Source: Streptomyces sp. V4I2
Lineage (GTDB): Bacteria; Actinomycetota; Actinomycetes; Streptomycetales; Streptomycetaceae
Reading direction: 5' to 3'
DNA: 64,000 nucleotides
Assembly: GCF_030817655.1 (NCBI RefSeq)
Contig: NZ_JAUSZM010000003.1
Coordinates: 620,001-684,000 of the forward strand
A program made the translations under genes and the position numbers. Under the pieces are notes generated by a model. It searched no databases and had not been told where the DNA came from. It was given only the letters and a program-made list of their open reading frames with translations. Below, piece after piece: positions 1 through 8,585 of the stretch (position 1 is its first letter; each line of letters starts with the position of its first letter).

Positions 1-149
1 CTTTCGGTCACGCCGTCAGCCCCCTGAACCACTGAGCTCGTAGCCCTGTCGTCGCGCCGCGTTCTGCGGCCGGGCGAGGGTGCCCTTGGGGCTGGCCGCG
101 GTGACGAGATGACCTTCTCGTGCTTCTCCTCACCTCGGAGCCACTCGAT

Positions 150-1328
150 ATGCCTCTCCCGCTGTATCTGCTTGCCATGGCGGTCTTCGCCATGGGCACC
201 TCGGAGTTCATGCTCGCCGGCCTTCTGCCGGACATCGCCTCGGATCTCGACGTCACCGTCGGAACAGCAGGCACGCTCACCTCGGCCTTCGCGGTCGGCA
301 TGGTCGTCGGTGCTCCCCTGGTGGCCGCGCTCGCCCGCACCTGGCCCAGGCGCTCCGGCCTTCTCGGGTTTATCCTCACTTTCGCGGCAGCTCACGCCGT
401 GGGCGCCATCACCACGAGCTTCCCGGTCCTGTTCGCCACCCGGATCGTCGCCGCGCTCGCGAACGCGGGGTTCCTTGCCGTCGCTCTGACGGCTGCCGCC
501 ACGCTGGTCTCGCCCGACAAGAGGGGACGTGCGCTGGCCGTGCTGCTGTCAGGCACGACGGTGGCCACGATCGCCGGTGTCCCCGGTGGGTCGGTACTGG
601 GCACTGTGCTCGGCTGGCGGGCCGCATTCTGGGCCGTCGCCGCTCTCTGCCTGCCGGCGGCTCTCGGCATCCTGAAGGCGATCCCGGCGGAACGTGTGAA
701 CGAAGAGGCGACTGGCGGACCAGCCTTGCAAGCGGAGCTCGCCCAGCTCACAAGGCAGCCACTGATTCTGGTGATGCTGCTCGGCGCGCTGGTGAACGCA
801 GCCACGTTCGGCAGCTTCACCTTCCTCGCCCCCGTCGTGACCGACACCGCCCGGCTGGGAGAATTGTGGATCTCTGTCGTTCTGGTGCTTTTCGGCGCCG
901 GTTCCTTCGCCGGGGTCACCGTCGCCGGCCGGCTGTCCGACCAGCGTCCCGGTCTGGTCATCGCAGTCGGCGGCCCGCTGCTGCTCGTCGGCTGGCCGGC
1001 CCTGGCGGTGCTGGCCGACGAGCCGGTCGCCCTGTTCGCCCTCGCGTTCGTGCAGGGCGCCCTGTCGTTCGCGCTGGGCAGCACCCTGATCACACGGGTC
1101 CTCTATGAGGCCGCGGAAGCCCCCACCATGGCCGGGTCGTATGCGACCGCGGCACTCAACGTCGGCGCCGCCGTCGGCCCCCTCCTCGCCGCAACCACCC
1201 TCAGCACCGCGGCCGGGAACCTCGGACCGCTGTGGGCAAGCGGGCTCCTGGTTGCGATCACACTGCTCATTGCGTTCCCCTTCCGCGCCGTGCTCGCGGC
1301 CGGCCGACGCGCCGAGGTGCTCCAGTGA
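150..1328 (+). CDS. cmlR: Chloramphenicol-type MFS exporter (Cml/CmlR/Cmx family)
   Basis: A 392-residue drug:H+ antiporter of the 12-helix major facilitator superfamily, closely resembling the chloramphenicol exporters of Streptomyces. The opening MPLPLYLLAMAVFAMGTSEF and the motif-C-like GTTVATIAGVPGGSVLG are hallmarks of this family. It should sit in the inner membrane and pump out phenicols. An in-frame GTG exists at 120, but ATG 150 matches the family N-terminus and has CGGAG about ten bases upstream, so 150 is preferred. The frame is uninterrupted, so the gene is probably functional. Substrate is inferred from family resemblance only. Confidence 0.85.
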   Translation: MPLPLYLLAMAVFAMGTSEFMLAGLLPDIASDLDVTVGTAGTLTSAFAVGMVVGAPLVAALARTWPRRSGLLGFILTFAAAHAVGAITTSFPVLFATRIVAALANAGFLAVALTAAATLVSPDKRGRALAVLLSGTTVATIAGVPGGSVLGTVLGWRAAFWAVAALCLPAALGILKAIPAERVNEEATGGPALQAELAQLTRQPLILVMLLGALVNAATFGSFTFLAPVVTDTARLGELWISVVLVLFGAGSFAGVTVAGRLSDQRPGLVIAVGGPLLLVGWPALAVLADEPVALFALAFVQGALSFALGSTLITRVLYEAAEAPTMAGSYATAALNVGAAVGPLLAATTLSTAAGNLGPLWASGLLVAITLLIAFPFRAVLAAGRRAEVLQ

Positions 1329-1594
1329 CGAAGCGAATTTCGCCCCAGCGTCCCTGGCCTTGCCAGCCTTGAACCGTGTGACTCCAGAACGCTTGGGGCG
1401 CTCGTCCCATCACCTGCCCCACAGCCCGCACGGACACGTTGCGCAAGTGCCCACATGGCCGATCGGTCCAACTTGGGCTGCTATCACGAGAGTTTGACGT
1501 GGTGTTCAGGCTGCGGTCTTCCCTCTGAACCAGGGTCAGGGGCCGCTCGGCTCGGCTCGAGTGCGAGGCCGGGGCCCGTGGTCGGCCGCACACG

Positions 1595-2062
1595 TCAGGT
1601 GTAGTAGGTGTCGAACGATCCGATCCACCATGCCGCCAACGGCAGCACGCACACCTGTACGCCGGCTGTGATCCAGCACCGGCACAGGACCGCGATCCCG
1701 GAGGTCCACCACGCCATCGTCCGCAGTGCGTGCACCACTCCCGCCTGATATCCCTGCCCGGAGGGATCCGTCATGCCGGGGTACCCCATCCAGTCCTCGG
1801 TGAAGACGCCGTCCGAACCGAACACGATGGCCGCCGACACGAGCCACAGGTCGACCAGGAAGGCCAACACGGCAAGTGCCACGTCGAGGCGCACGTACAC
1901 GGGCGTCGGCACCAGTAGCCGTACCGCCAGGTGTCCGTCGTGCCGCACCCAGTCCCGCGGCCAAATGCGCACCAGCGTGACGACGGCGTACACCAACGCA
2001 CCGATGGCCGCCGCCCACCCGCCCATGAAACACAGCCCGAAGAACAACATCACTAAACCCAT
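1595..2062 (-). CDS. Hypothetical integral membrane protein, possibly 5'-truncated
   Basis: About 155 residues with roughly four hydrophobic stretches (MGLVMLFFGLCFMGG, ALAVLAFLVDLWLVSAAIVF, a segment near AWWTSGIAVL, and the C-terminus). No family was recognised. The ATG at 2062 has no convincing ribosome binding site, and the bases just upstream run into a truncated sugar-permease gene read the other way. A recombination junction near 2070-2155 may therefore have removed the original start or promoter. The frame stays open upstream, but that part is antisense to the permease fragment and is not believed. Confidence 0.5.
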   Translation of the reverse strand: MGLVMLFFGLCFMGGWAAAIGALVYAVVTLVRIWPRDWVRHDGHLAVRLLVPTPVYVRLDVALAVLAFLVDLWLVSAAIVFGSDGVFTEDWMGYPGMTDPSGQGYQAGVVHALRTMAWWTSGIAVLCRCWITAGVQVCVLPLAAWWIGSFDTYYT

Positions 2063-2154
2063 GCCGGGCCAGATACCGCACCGTGGCGGAACGGTTCCCT
2101 CCGCAGCGAGGATGCTGGAAGCCCGGCAAGAACTTCCGACTTGTGCTGTCCAAG

Positions 2155-2490
2155 ACACAGCCGACCGAAGCCGCCCTCGTCGACGGCGCCTCGGTGTGGC
2201 GCATGTACTGGCAGATCGTGCTGCCGCTGTGCCGCCCGGCGATGGCCGCCCTGGCCACACTCCTGTCCATCTGGATCTACAACGACTTCTTCTGGGCCCT
2301 GGTCCTCATCTCCACCGGCGAGAACATGCCCATCACCTCCGCGCTGAACAACCTCACCGGCGCGTACTTCACCGACCCCAACCTGGTCGCCGCCGGCGCC
2401 CTGCTCACCGCCATCCCCACCCTGATCGTCTACTTCGTGCTCCAGCGCCAGTTCGTCAGCGGACTGACCCTCGGCGCCAACAAGGGCTGA
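2155..2490 (+). pseudogene. C-terminal fragment of a MalG-type sugar ABC permease
   Basis: Only the last ~110 residues of a carbohydrate ABC permease remain. The EAA-loop signature EAALVDGASVWRMYWQIVLP, which docks the ATPase, is intact, followed by two membrane segments and the typical C-terminal end LTLGANKG. The N-terminal two-thirds, including the first membrane helices, is missing, and the upstream frame is foreign sequence. The stop lies 48 bp before the GH42 beta-galactosidase, so this is the stump of a transporter that once fed that enzyme. Confidence 0.85.
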
Positions 2491-2538
2491 CAACCCGTCC
2501 TGTCACCTGTTTCTCCTACCTCTCCCGGAGCACCACCA

Positions 2539-4554
2539 GTGAGTACCGCACGCCGTCTTCGGATTCCCGGAATCGCCTACGGAGGTGACTACAACCCCGA
2601 GCAGTGGCCCGAGGAGACCTGGGCCGAGGACACGCGCCTGATGCGCGAGGCCGGGGTGACCATGGTCAGCGTCGGCATCTTCTCCTGGGCGCTGCTCGAA
2701 CCGTCCGAGGGCGAGTACGACTTCTCGCGCCTCGACAGGATCCTCGACCTGCTCCACGAGAACGGCATCGCCGCCGACCTGGCGACCCCGACCGCCTGCC
2801 CGCCCGCCTGGTTCTTCAGGGCGTATCCCGAGGCGCTGCCGGTCGACCGGGACGGCCGGCGGCTGTCGTACGGCAGCCGCCAGACCTTCTGCCCCAGCAG
2901 CCCCGCCTACCGCAGAGCGGCGCTGCGTATCGCGAAAGCCCTCGCCGACCGCTACGCCGCCCACCCGGCCGTCGCCATGTGGCACATCCACAACGAATAC
3001 GGCTGCCACAACGCCGCCTGCTACTGCGACACCAGCGCCGCCGCCTTCCGTACCTGGCTGCGCACCCGCTACGAGGACGACCTGGACGCGCTCAACCGCG
3101 CCTGGGGCACCACCTTCTGGAGCCAGTGGTACTACGACTGGGACGAGATCATCCCGCCCCGCGCCACCGGTGCCGTCCCCAACCCCACCCACCAGCTGGA
3201 CTGGCGCCGGTTCTGCTCCGACGAACTGCTCTCACTGTGCACCGCCGAACGCGACGTGCTGCACCGGGCCGCTCCGGACATCCCCGCGACCACCAACCTC
3301 ATGGTCCTGCGCACCTTCGACGCCCTCGACTACTGGCGCTGGGCACCCGAGTTGGACATCCTCTCCAACGACCATTACCTGATGTCCGACGACCCGGAAG
3401 CGGAGATCGACATCGCCCTCAGCGGCGACCTGATGCGGTCGCTCGCGGGCGGCCCGTGGTTCCTCATGGAGCACTCGACCGGAGCCGTCAACTGGCAGCA
3501 GGTCAACCGCGCCAAGCGCCCCGGAGAGATGCGGCGCAACGCACTGGCCCACGTGGCCCACGGCGCCGACGGCATCGCGTTCTTCCAGTGGCGTGCGTCG
3601 AAGGCGGGAGCCGAGCAGTGGCATTCGGCGATGCTGCCGCACGCCGGCACCGACAGCCAGATCTGGCGGGACGTCGTCCAACTCGGCGCCGACCTGCGAG
3701 CGTTGGCCGAGGTGCGCGGCAGCAGCGTGAGTGCGGACGTGGCGATCGTGTGGGACTGGGACGCCCGCTGGGCGCTGGAACTGCCCGCCCAGCCCAGCGG
3801 CGAACTGCGCTACCAGGATCTGGTGCGCGACTGGTACGCACCCCTGTGGCGGGCGGGGGTCGCCGTCGACTTCGTACGCCCCGGCGAGCCCGGGCTCGAC
3901 CGCTACAAACTCGTCCTCGCGCCGTCGTTGTACCTGGTGACGGAGGCAGCCGCCGCGAACCTCGCCCGGTTCACCGAACGCGGGGGCACGCTGGCCATCG
4001 GCTTCCACAGCGGCGTGGTCGACGAGAACGGCCATGTGTTCCTCGGCGGGTATCCCGGCGCGTTCCGCGATCTCCTCGGCGTGGTCACCGACGAACTCTT
4101 CCCCCTGCTTCCCGGAGAGACCGCCGGCCTGAGCGGCGAGGTACCTACGGGCGCCACGGCCGACCTGTGGTCCGAACGTGTCCGGCTCACCGGCGCGCAG
4201 ACCGTCGCCTCCTACGCCGACGGCCCACTGGCCGGCCACCCCGCCGTCACCCGCCACCACCACGGCGACGGCACCGCCTGGTATCTGGCCACCCACCCCG
4301 ACCAGGACACGCTCGCCACCCTGCTCCACCACGTGCGCCGGGAGGCCGGCGTCACACCGGAGCACGAGGCGCCCGCCGGGATCGAGGTGGTCCGGCGCCG
4401 CGGCACGGAGGCCGACTACCTGTTCCTCATCGACCACGCCGGAAAGGGAGCCGAAGCACCCGCCGACGGCGTCGAACTCCTCACCGGCACACCGATCACC
4501 GGAACCGTCACCATCCCACCGGGAGGCGTCGCCGTCGTCCGCGAGCCACGCTGA
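2539..4554 (+). CDS. Beta-galactosidase, glycoside hydrolase family 42
   Basis: A 671-residue cytoplasmic GH42 enzyme hydrolysing terminal beta-D-galactosides. The N-terminal TIM barrel opens with GIAYGGDYNPEQW. The acid/base glutamate is E153 in WHIHNEYGCH and the nucleophile is E311 in FLMEHSTGAVNW. Cysteines near 157-163 (CHNAACYC) resemble the family zinc site. The middle is the GH42 trimerisation domain and the C-terminus a small beta-sandwich. The GTG start at 2539 has GGAG eight bases upstream. The gene looks intact, but its dedicated permease upstream is only a fragment, so sugar supply must come from elsewhere. Confidence 0.93.
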   Translation: MSTARRLRIPGIAYGGDYNPEQWPEETWAEDTRLMREAGVTMVSVGIFSWALLEPSEGEYDFSRLDRILDLLHENGIAADLATPTACPPAWFFRAYPEALPVDRDGRRLSYGSRQTFCPSSPAYRRAALRIAKALADRYAAHPAVAMWHIHNEYGCHNAACYCDTSAAAFRTWLRTRYEDDLDALNRAWGTTFWSQWYYDWDEIIPPRATGAVPNPTHQLDWRRFCSDELLSLCTAERDVLHRAAPDIPATTNLMVLRTFDALDYWRWAPELDILSNDHYLMSDDPEAEIDIALSGDLMRSLAGGPWFLMEHSTGAVNWQQVNRAKRPGEMRRNALAHVAHGADGIAFFQWRASKAGAEQWHSAMLPHAGTDSQIWRDVVQLGADLRALAEVRGSSVSADVAIVWDWDARWALELPAQPSGELRYQDLVRDWYAPLWRAGVAVDFVRPGEPGLDRYKLVLAPSLYLVTEAAAANLARFTERGGTLAIGFHSGVVDENGHVFLGGYPGAFRDLLGVVTDELFPLLPGETAGLSGEVPTGATADLWSERVRLTGAQTVASYADGPLAGHPAVTRHHHGDGTAWYLATHPDQDTLATLLHHVRREAGVTPEHEAPAGIEVVRRRGTEADYLFLIDHAGKGAEAPADGVELLTGTPITGTVTIPPGGVAVVREPR

Positions 4555-4644
4555 CCCGTCTGCCGAAGTGACCGGACCGCGCTACCACACCAGGTACGCG
4601 GCCTGGCCACCTAGGCTGTACCGGAGCAACTGATCGAGGTGGCG

Positions 4645-5448
4645 TCAGGGCTGACCGTTGCCCGCAATCCCGAGTGCTGTACGAGTCGCCGCGGGTTCGT
4701 ACTCCGGGGCGACGTCCGCAAGCACGCTCAGAGCGGTGCGCGCCAGATGGCGGGCGATCAAGCGTGCGGCTTCGGTCGCGTCGCTCAGGCGCAGTGCCTC
4801 CAGGAGCGCTTCGTGATCCGCGTGTGCCCGGCCCCATGAGCCGGGCACGCCCAGCTGAGCCAGGCGGATGTAACGATCGCTGTGTTCGCCGAGCGACACG
4901 AGCATGCGCCGCAGATGCGGCCCCACCGCCCGGGTGGCGATGCGGTGGAACTCCCTGTGCGCGGCATGCCATTCGTCCGGCCGGTCGCCGCCCGCCAGCT
5001 CCTGCATCCGCTGCAGGACGTCGCTCATGCGTTTGAGGTCCTCAGCCGTGAGCGACCTGGCCGTCATGCTGACAGCGAGCGTTTCGAGCATGATGCGAGC
5101 CCCGTAGACAGCGTCCAGGTCCTCAGGGTCCACCGCCCGCACCCGGGCCCGCTGGTCGGGCCGCGCGTCGATGAGCCCCTCTTCCTGGAGCAGCCGGAAC
5201 GCCTCCCGCATGGGCGTGCGGCTGACGCCCAGATTCCGCGCCATTTCGGCCTGGAGCAACACCGACCCCGGAGGCAGCTCACCGCTGAGGATCATGTTTC
5301 GCAACCGCCCGTGGACGTCGAGAGCAAGGCGGCGACCGCCCGCGGCGACCGCGGGGCCTTCGTCCGGCGGCACGGAATCGGCCTGCCCTTCGCTGCCGAC
5401 GTCGGCCGACCCCTGGTCCTTGGAGGACGTGTTCCTGCTCCTGCTCAC
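4645..5448 (-). CDS. GntR-family transcriptional regulator, FadR subfamily
   Basis: A 267-residue regulator. An unstructured N-terminal ~40 residues precedes a winged helix (about 44-93, with NLGVSRTPMREAFRLLQEEG) and an all-helical FCD effector domain (about 115-250). Histidines such as those in REFHRIA and ADHEALLEAL are placed like the metal/ligand pocket of the family. It converges with the GH42 gene. FadR-type regulators usually sense organic acids or sugar acids; the ligand here cannot be told. Weak inverted repeats lie upstream near 5470-5490, but no clear operator. Confidence 0.88.
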   Translation of the reverse strand: MSRSRNTSSKDQGSADVGSEGQADSVPPDEGPAVAAGGRRLALDVHGRLRNMILSGELPPGSVLLQAEMARNLGVSRTPMREAFRLLQEEGLIDARPDQRARVRAVDPEDLDAVYGARIMLETLAVSMTARSLTAEDLKRMSDVLQRMQELAGGDRPDEWHAAHREFHRIATRAVGPHLRRMLVSLGEHSDRYIRLAQLGVPGSWGRAHADHEALLEALRLSDATEAARLIARHLARTALSVLADVAPEYEPAATRTALGIAGNGQP

Positions 5449-5579
5449 GCCGGGAGTCTACCCAGTGTGTATGCAGCCGATACGGAAACCCCTCCCAACT
5501 GCCCAGTCATGACTCGCCTGACTGCGCCCGGCCACGTGCAGACAGCGCGTCACTGTATCCACCTGGGCCTGCGGGTTCC

Positions 5580-5775
5580 GGGTCGTCAGGCAGGAGCAGG
5601 AGACCTGGTCCCACGCCGATGCACAGGGTCGCCACACCGACACTCGAGCTTTCGGCGGCCGGCTGGTGGGCGACGGCCCTGGCTGGCCGCGCGCCGGGCG
5701 CGCCCGGCGGATGGCCGATGGCGATGGCCCCGCCAGGCGGACTGAGATCGCGGGGATCGAACTCGGTCCCCGCTT
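5580..5775 (-). pseudogene. Remnant of a thiolase (acetyl-CoA acetyltransferase) C-terminus
   Basis: In one minus-strand frame the translation contains GGAIAIGHPPGAPGAR followed by GVATLCIGVGPG. These match the two C-terminal active-site blocks of thiolases (GGAxAxGHPxGxSG with the catalytic His, and CxGGGxG with the catalytic Cys). Several conserved positions are changed, the rest of the ~390-residue enzyme is missing, and the frame runs on into unrelated sequence. This is a decayed scrap. Confidence 0.7.
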
Positions 5776-5989
5776 GCTTCAGCGTCCCCGACCGGGACCG
5801 ATCAGGGACGTGAGCGGTCCGGCGGGCTGCCAGTCCGGATCGAAGCGGCGGCGCAGGCCGGCCACCGCCTCGATGCCGCGCAGGGTCACCTCGGGAGAAG
5901 CCGACAGGCCGGCGGGCCCGAGGAGACCGGGGACGGCGGCCCGGACAGCGGCCTCGGGCAGACCGTGCCGCAGCAGAGCCGCCTCGTGT

Positions 5990-6634
5990 CCGCAGCCCGG
6001 CACGGGACTGCGCGCCGACGCCGAACGCAACCGCTGCCGCATCCTGGCCGCCGCCCGCCGCCTCTACGCCACCGAAGGACTCGGCGTCTCCATGGCCTCC
6101 GTCGCCCGCGAGGCAGGCGTCGGCAAAGCCACGCTCGGCCGGCGCTTCGCCACCCGGGAGGAACTCGTCAACGCGGTCTTCGCCGACCGCATGGACGCCT
6201 ACGCCGACGCCGACCCCGATCCCTGGCACGGCTTCACCGGCTACCTCCACGCCGTCTGCGCCATGCAGGCCGCCGACCGCGGCTTCGCCGACGTCCTGAC
6301 CATGACCTTCCCCGCCGCCAAGGCCCTGGAGGCCCGCCGCGCCGAGGCGTACGACCGGCTGCTCGAACTCATCACCCGCGCCAAGAACAGCGGACACCTG
6401 CGCGACGACTTCACCCACCAGGACGTCGTCATCCTGCTCATGGCCAACGCCGGCGTCATCGCCGCCACCGGCGACGCCGCCCCCGACACCTGGCGCCGCC
6501 TCGTCGGACACATGCTCCGCTCCTACGCCGCCCCCGACGCACCGATCCCCGCGCTGCCCGAAGCCCCCAGGCCCACGGCTCTCTACCGCGCCATGGTCCG
6601 CCTGTCACGACCCGGCGCGGGACAGCACGCCTGA
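5990..6634 (+). CDS. TetR-family regulator, native start not found
   Basis: The frame encodes a clear TetR protein of about 205 residues. The helix-turn-helix is SMASVAREAGVGKATLGRRF, followed by TREELVNAVFADRMDAYA and an alpha-helical ligand domain ending SRPGAGQHA. No in-frame ATG or GTG lies near the expected N-terminus. The frame stays open far upstream through sequence read antisense in other relics, and a GTG at 5986 is out of frame. The 5' end was probably lost at a junction around 5980-6000, so it may be a pseudogene or start from a rare codon such as CTG. The listed start is approximate. Confidence 0.6.
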   Translation, partial: PQPGTGLRADAERNRCRILAAARRLYATEGLGVSMASVAREAGVGKATLGRRFATREELVNAVFADRMDAYADADPDPWHGFTGYLHAVCAMQAADRGFADVLTMTFPAAKALEARRAEAYDRLLELITRAKNSGHLRDDFTHQDVVILLMANAGVIAATGDAAPDTWRRLVGHMLRSYAAPDAPIPALPEAPRPTALYRAMVRLSRPGAGQHA

Positions 6635-6881
6635 TACGGAGTGGGTGGGTGTCCAGCGGGCGTGCGGGGGGATCCTGCTCGCCTGTCCTCCGCCGGGAGC
6701 TGTCGTTCAACGCGCCGGGCAGGCGCGAACCCTTCCCGGCACGCAGGGCGACCGCGCTGCGGAGCTGCTTCCAAAGGTCCTGAAGAAGGGCTGAATGCCG
6801 CTCAACCGGCCCGGGGCGGGCAACCTTCGCACACGCCGTCCGGGTCCCTCCCGTTGTTCGCCATCAACGAAGGGACGGCGC

Positions 6882-7244
6882 ATGACAACTCGCACCATGC
6901 GGTTCGGTTTGGCGGGCACGGCGGCGGTGGCAGCCATGACGGCATCGTCGTTCACAGCGCCCGCCGTGGCGGACCCCGCTGCCCCTGCCTCCGCCCTCGT
7001 CACCGAGAAGGATCAGCACCGGTCGACCCAGCGGGCCATGGACGCCGCCGTCAAGGACGGCGTGCCCGGAGTGACCGGCCAGGCGATGGACAAGTACGGG
7101 ACCTGGAACGGCACCGCGGGCGTCGGAAACCTGAAGACCCAGCAGCCGCGCGGCGCCCAGGACCGCTACCGCATCGCCAGCATCACCAAGACCTTCGTGT
7201 CGACCGTGCTGCTCCAGCTGGAGGCGGAGGGGAAGGACAGGTAG
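6882..7244 (+). pseudogene. Truncated secreted serine hydrolase (beta-lactamase/D-Ala-D-Ala carboxypeptidase family)
   Basis: The start is good: AAGGGA lies about eight bases before ATG 6882. The product has an export signal ending near AVADPAAPAS and then the first catalytic block ASITKTF, an SxxK motif with the nucleophilic serine and general-base lysine. The reading frame stops after 120 residues, just past LLQLEAEGK, where homologues continue for over 250 residues with the YxN and KTG/HxG motifs. The following sequence reads as unrelated DNA on the other strand, so the gene was cut by a rearrangement at about 7240. Confidence 0.85.
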
Positions 7245-7358
7245 GAACCGTTGATGTCGAGCGCGGTCACCTCGTGCTCACCGGGCGGCAGTTCGGGCTC
7301 GTTCTGCGGGGTCTGCCGGGCGCGCCCCCGGCAGACCCCGCCGCAGGTCGCCGATGGT

Positions 7359-8105
7359 TCAGGCGGCCAGCGTGGAAACCCGGCCGCGGGCCGGTTTCGG
7401 TTCGAGGACGCGTTCGGCCAGGTAGCCGAACAGGAGCCCGAACGCCGCCCACAGAACGGCCTGGACGCCGATGGAGGCCAGGCGGAATTCCCACAGATCG
7501 GTGGCGGGGAAGCCCTTCGGGGTGTTCTCGCCGGACGGCAGGACGACCATGGCGACGGCCACTGCCGCGACGAAGGCCCCGCCGGCGGCGATGGAGGCGT
7601 TCCAGTTGCCCCACGCCGGTGCCAGGCGACGGCCCAGCAGGATGGCTCCGATGCCCAGCAGAACGCTCAGCGCGATCATCAGGACGAACAGGATGGTGCG
7701 CTTGTCGAGCGTGTCGGGGTTGCCGACGGCAGGCGGATTCGCCGGGTACTTCACGATCGGTACCAGGTAGACGAGGAGGAATCCGACGAGCCCGGTGAGT
7801 GCCGCCGTCGCCCGGGCACCGAACCGGCCGATCCGGCCCAGCGCGAAGCAGAACGCCAGCGCCGCGATGCCGCCGATGGCGACGCCGAAGACGAGGACGC
7901 CCGTGGCGAGACCGGCCGTCGACTGCAGGGAACGGCTGACGAGTTCCTCGCCGCCGTGTTCGTGGGAGTTGGCCTCTTCGAACGCGATGGCCGCATCTAC
8001 CGGGCCTTCTCCGACCAGGTAGGCGAAGACGAAGGCGAGCAGGCCGGCGGCGACGCCGGCGAGCATGCCGCGCACCAGCAGGGTGCGTACGGTGACGGAG
8101 TTCAT
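7359..8105 (-). CDS. cbtA: CbtA-family cobalt transporter subunit
   Basis: About 248 residues with five to six membrane segments, opening MNSVTVRTLLVRGMLAGVAAGLLAF and containing EEANSHEHGGEE, a His/Glu-rich loop typical of CbtA. CbtA works with the short CbtB in cobalt uptake for cobalamin synthesis. It begins 14 bp after the cbtB stop, so the two form an operon behind a cobalamin riboswitch. An in-frame start further upstream exists, but it overlaps cbtB and is not favoured. Function is by family; neither partner has been shown to transport cobalt here. Confidence 0.9.
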   Translation of the reverse strand: MNSVTVRTLLVRGMLAGVAAGLLAFVFAYLVGEGPVDAAIAFEEANSHEHGGEELVSRSLQSTAGLATGVLVFGVAIGGIAALAFCFALGRIGRFGARATAALTGLVGFLLVYLVPIVKYPANPPAVGNPDTLDKRTILFVLMIALSVLLGIGAILLGRRLAPAWGNWNASIAAGGAFVAAVAVAMVVLPSGENTPKGFPATDLWEFRLASIGVQAVLWAAFGLLFGYLAERVLEPKPARGRVSTLAA

Positions 8106-8118
8106 GGATGAGGACCCG

Positions 8119-8337
8119 TCAGTGGCAGGGGAAGCCGAGGAGGTGGCGGGCGTCGTGCACCCACTCGTGCACGCCCTCACCGGAGACCAGCGCGGTGGCG
8201 CCCTGCTCGGCGCCGACGAAGTACAGCAGGACCAGCATCAGGACGCCGAAGAAGACCGCCCACGGGGCGATCGCCCGCAGCGGCAGCGGCGTGAGGGTCT
8301 GGGTGGTGGGGGTGGGGGCGGCAGTGGACTGCGCCAT
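8119..8337 (-). CDS. cbtB: CbtB-family cobalt transporter subunit
   Basis: A 72-residue protein with one membrane helix (AIAPWAVFFGVLMLVLLYFVG) and the C-terminal metal-binding tail HEWVHDARHLLGFPCH that defines CbtB. The GAGGAGGT ribosome binding site lies nine bases before ATG 8337. First gene of the cbtBA operon. The upstream leader carries a B12-element riboswitch, so both genes should be repressed when adenosylcobalamin is plentiful. Confidence 0.93.
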   Translation of the reverse strand: MAQSTAAPTPTTQTLTPLPLRAIAPWAVFFGVLMLVLLYFVGAEQGATALVSGEGVHEWVHDARHLLGFPCH

Positions 8338-8385
8338 GGCGAGACCTCCTCGGGAACATCGCGTCCCGCATCGTGTGGAGCACGC

Positions 8386-8487
8386 GACGACGGCGTTGGG
8401 TCTGACTCACCACCACCTCCAGGGAGGGGGCGGCACACAGTGGCGCGACCGTGCCGGGCTTGCACCGGCTTCCGTGGCGCCGTCGTC
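8386..8487 (-). promoter_or_regulatory. Cobalamin (B12-element) riboswitch upstream of cbtBA
   Basis: Read on the minus strand, the leader contains the conserved B12 box GCCGGTGCAAGCCCGGC followed by CGCGCCACTGTG, and later GAGTCAGACCC. The aptamer is closed by a perfect 10-bp stem: GACGACGGCG at its 5' side pairs with CGCCGTCGTC at its 3' side. The 3' side is followed by a GC-rich stretch and the cbtB Shine-Dalgarno about 45 bases on, so control is probably at translation initiation. The short aptamer resembles compact actinobacterial forms. Confidence 0.9.
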
Positions 8488-8585
8488 CTTGTCGCCCCAG
8501 AGCGTAGGGGCAATAAGGGCTTCAGCCAACATGGCGTACGCCACCTACGATGAACCGACCTCAGCCACCTGGCGAAAGAGCCCTC

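Noticed and set aside
109..489. A leader peptide for attenuation before the chloramphenicol exporter
   Set aside because: The only overlapping frame is long and runs deep into the exporter gene; no short leader with a pairing hairpin could be identified in the 149 bases available.
1329..1594. A possible transposase end between the exporter and the small membrane gene
   Set aside because: A few residues looked IS5-like, but no conserved block or terminal repeat could be found.
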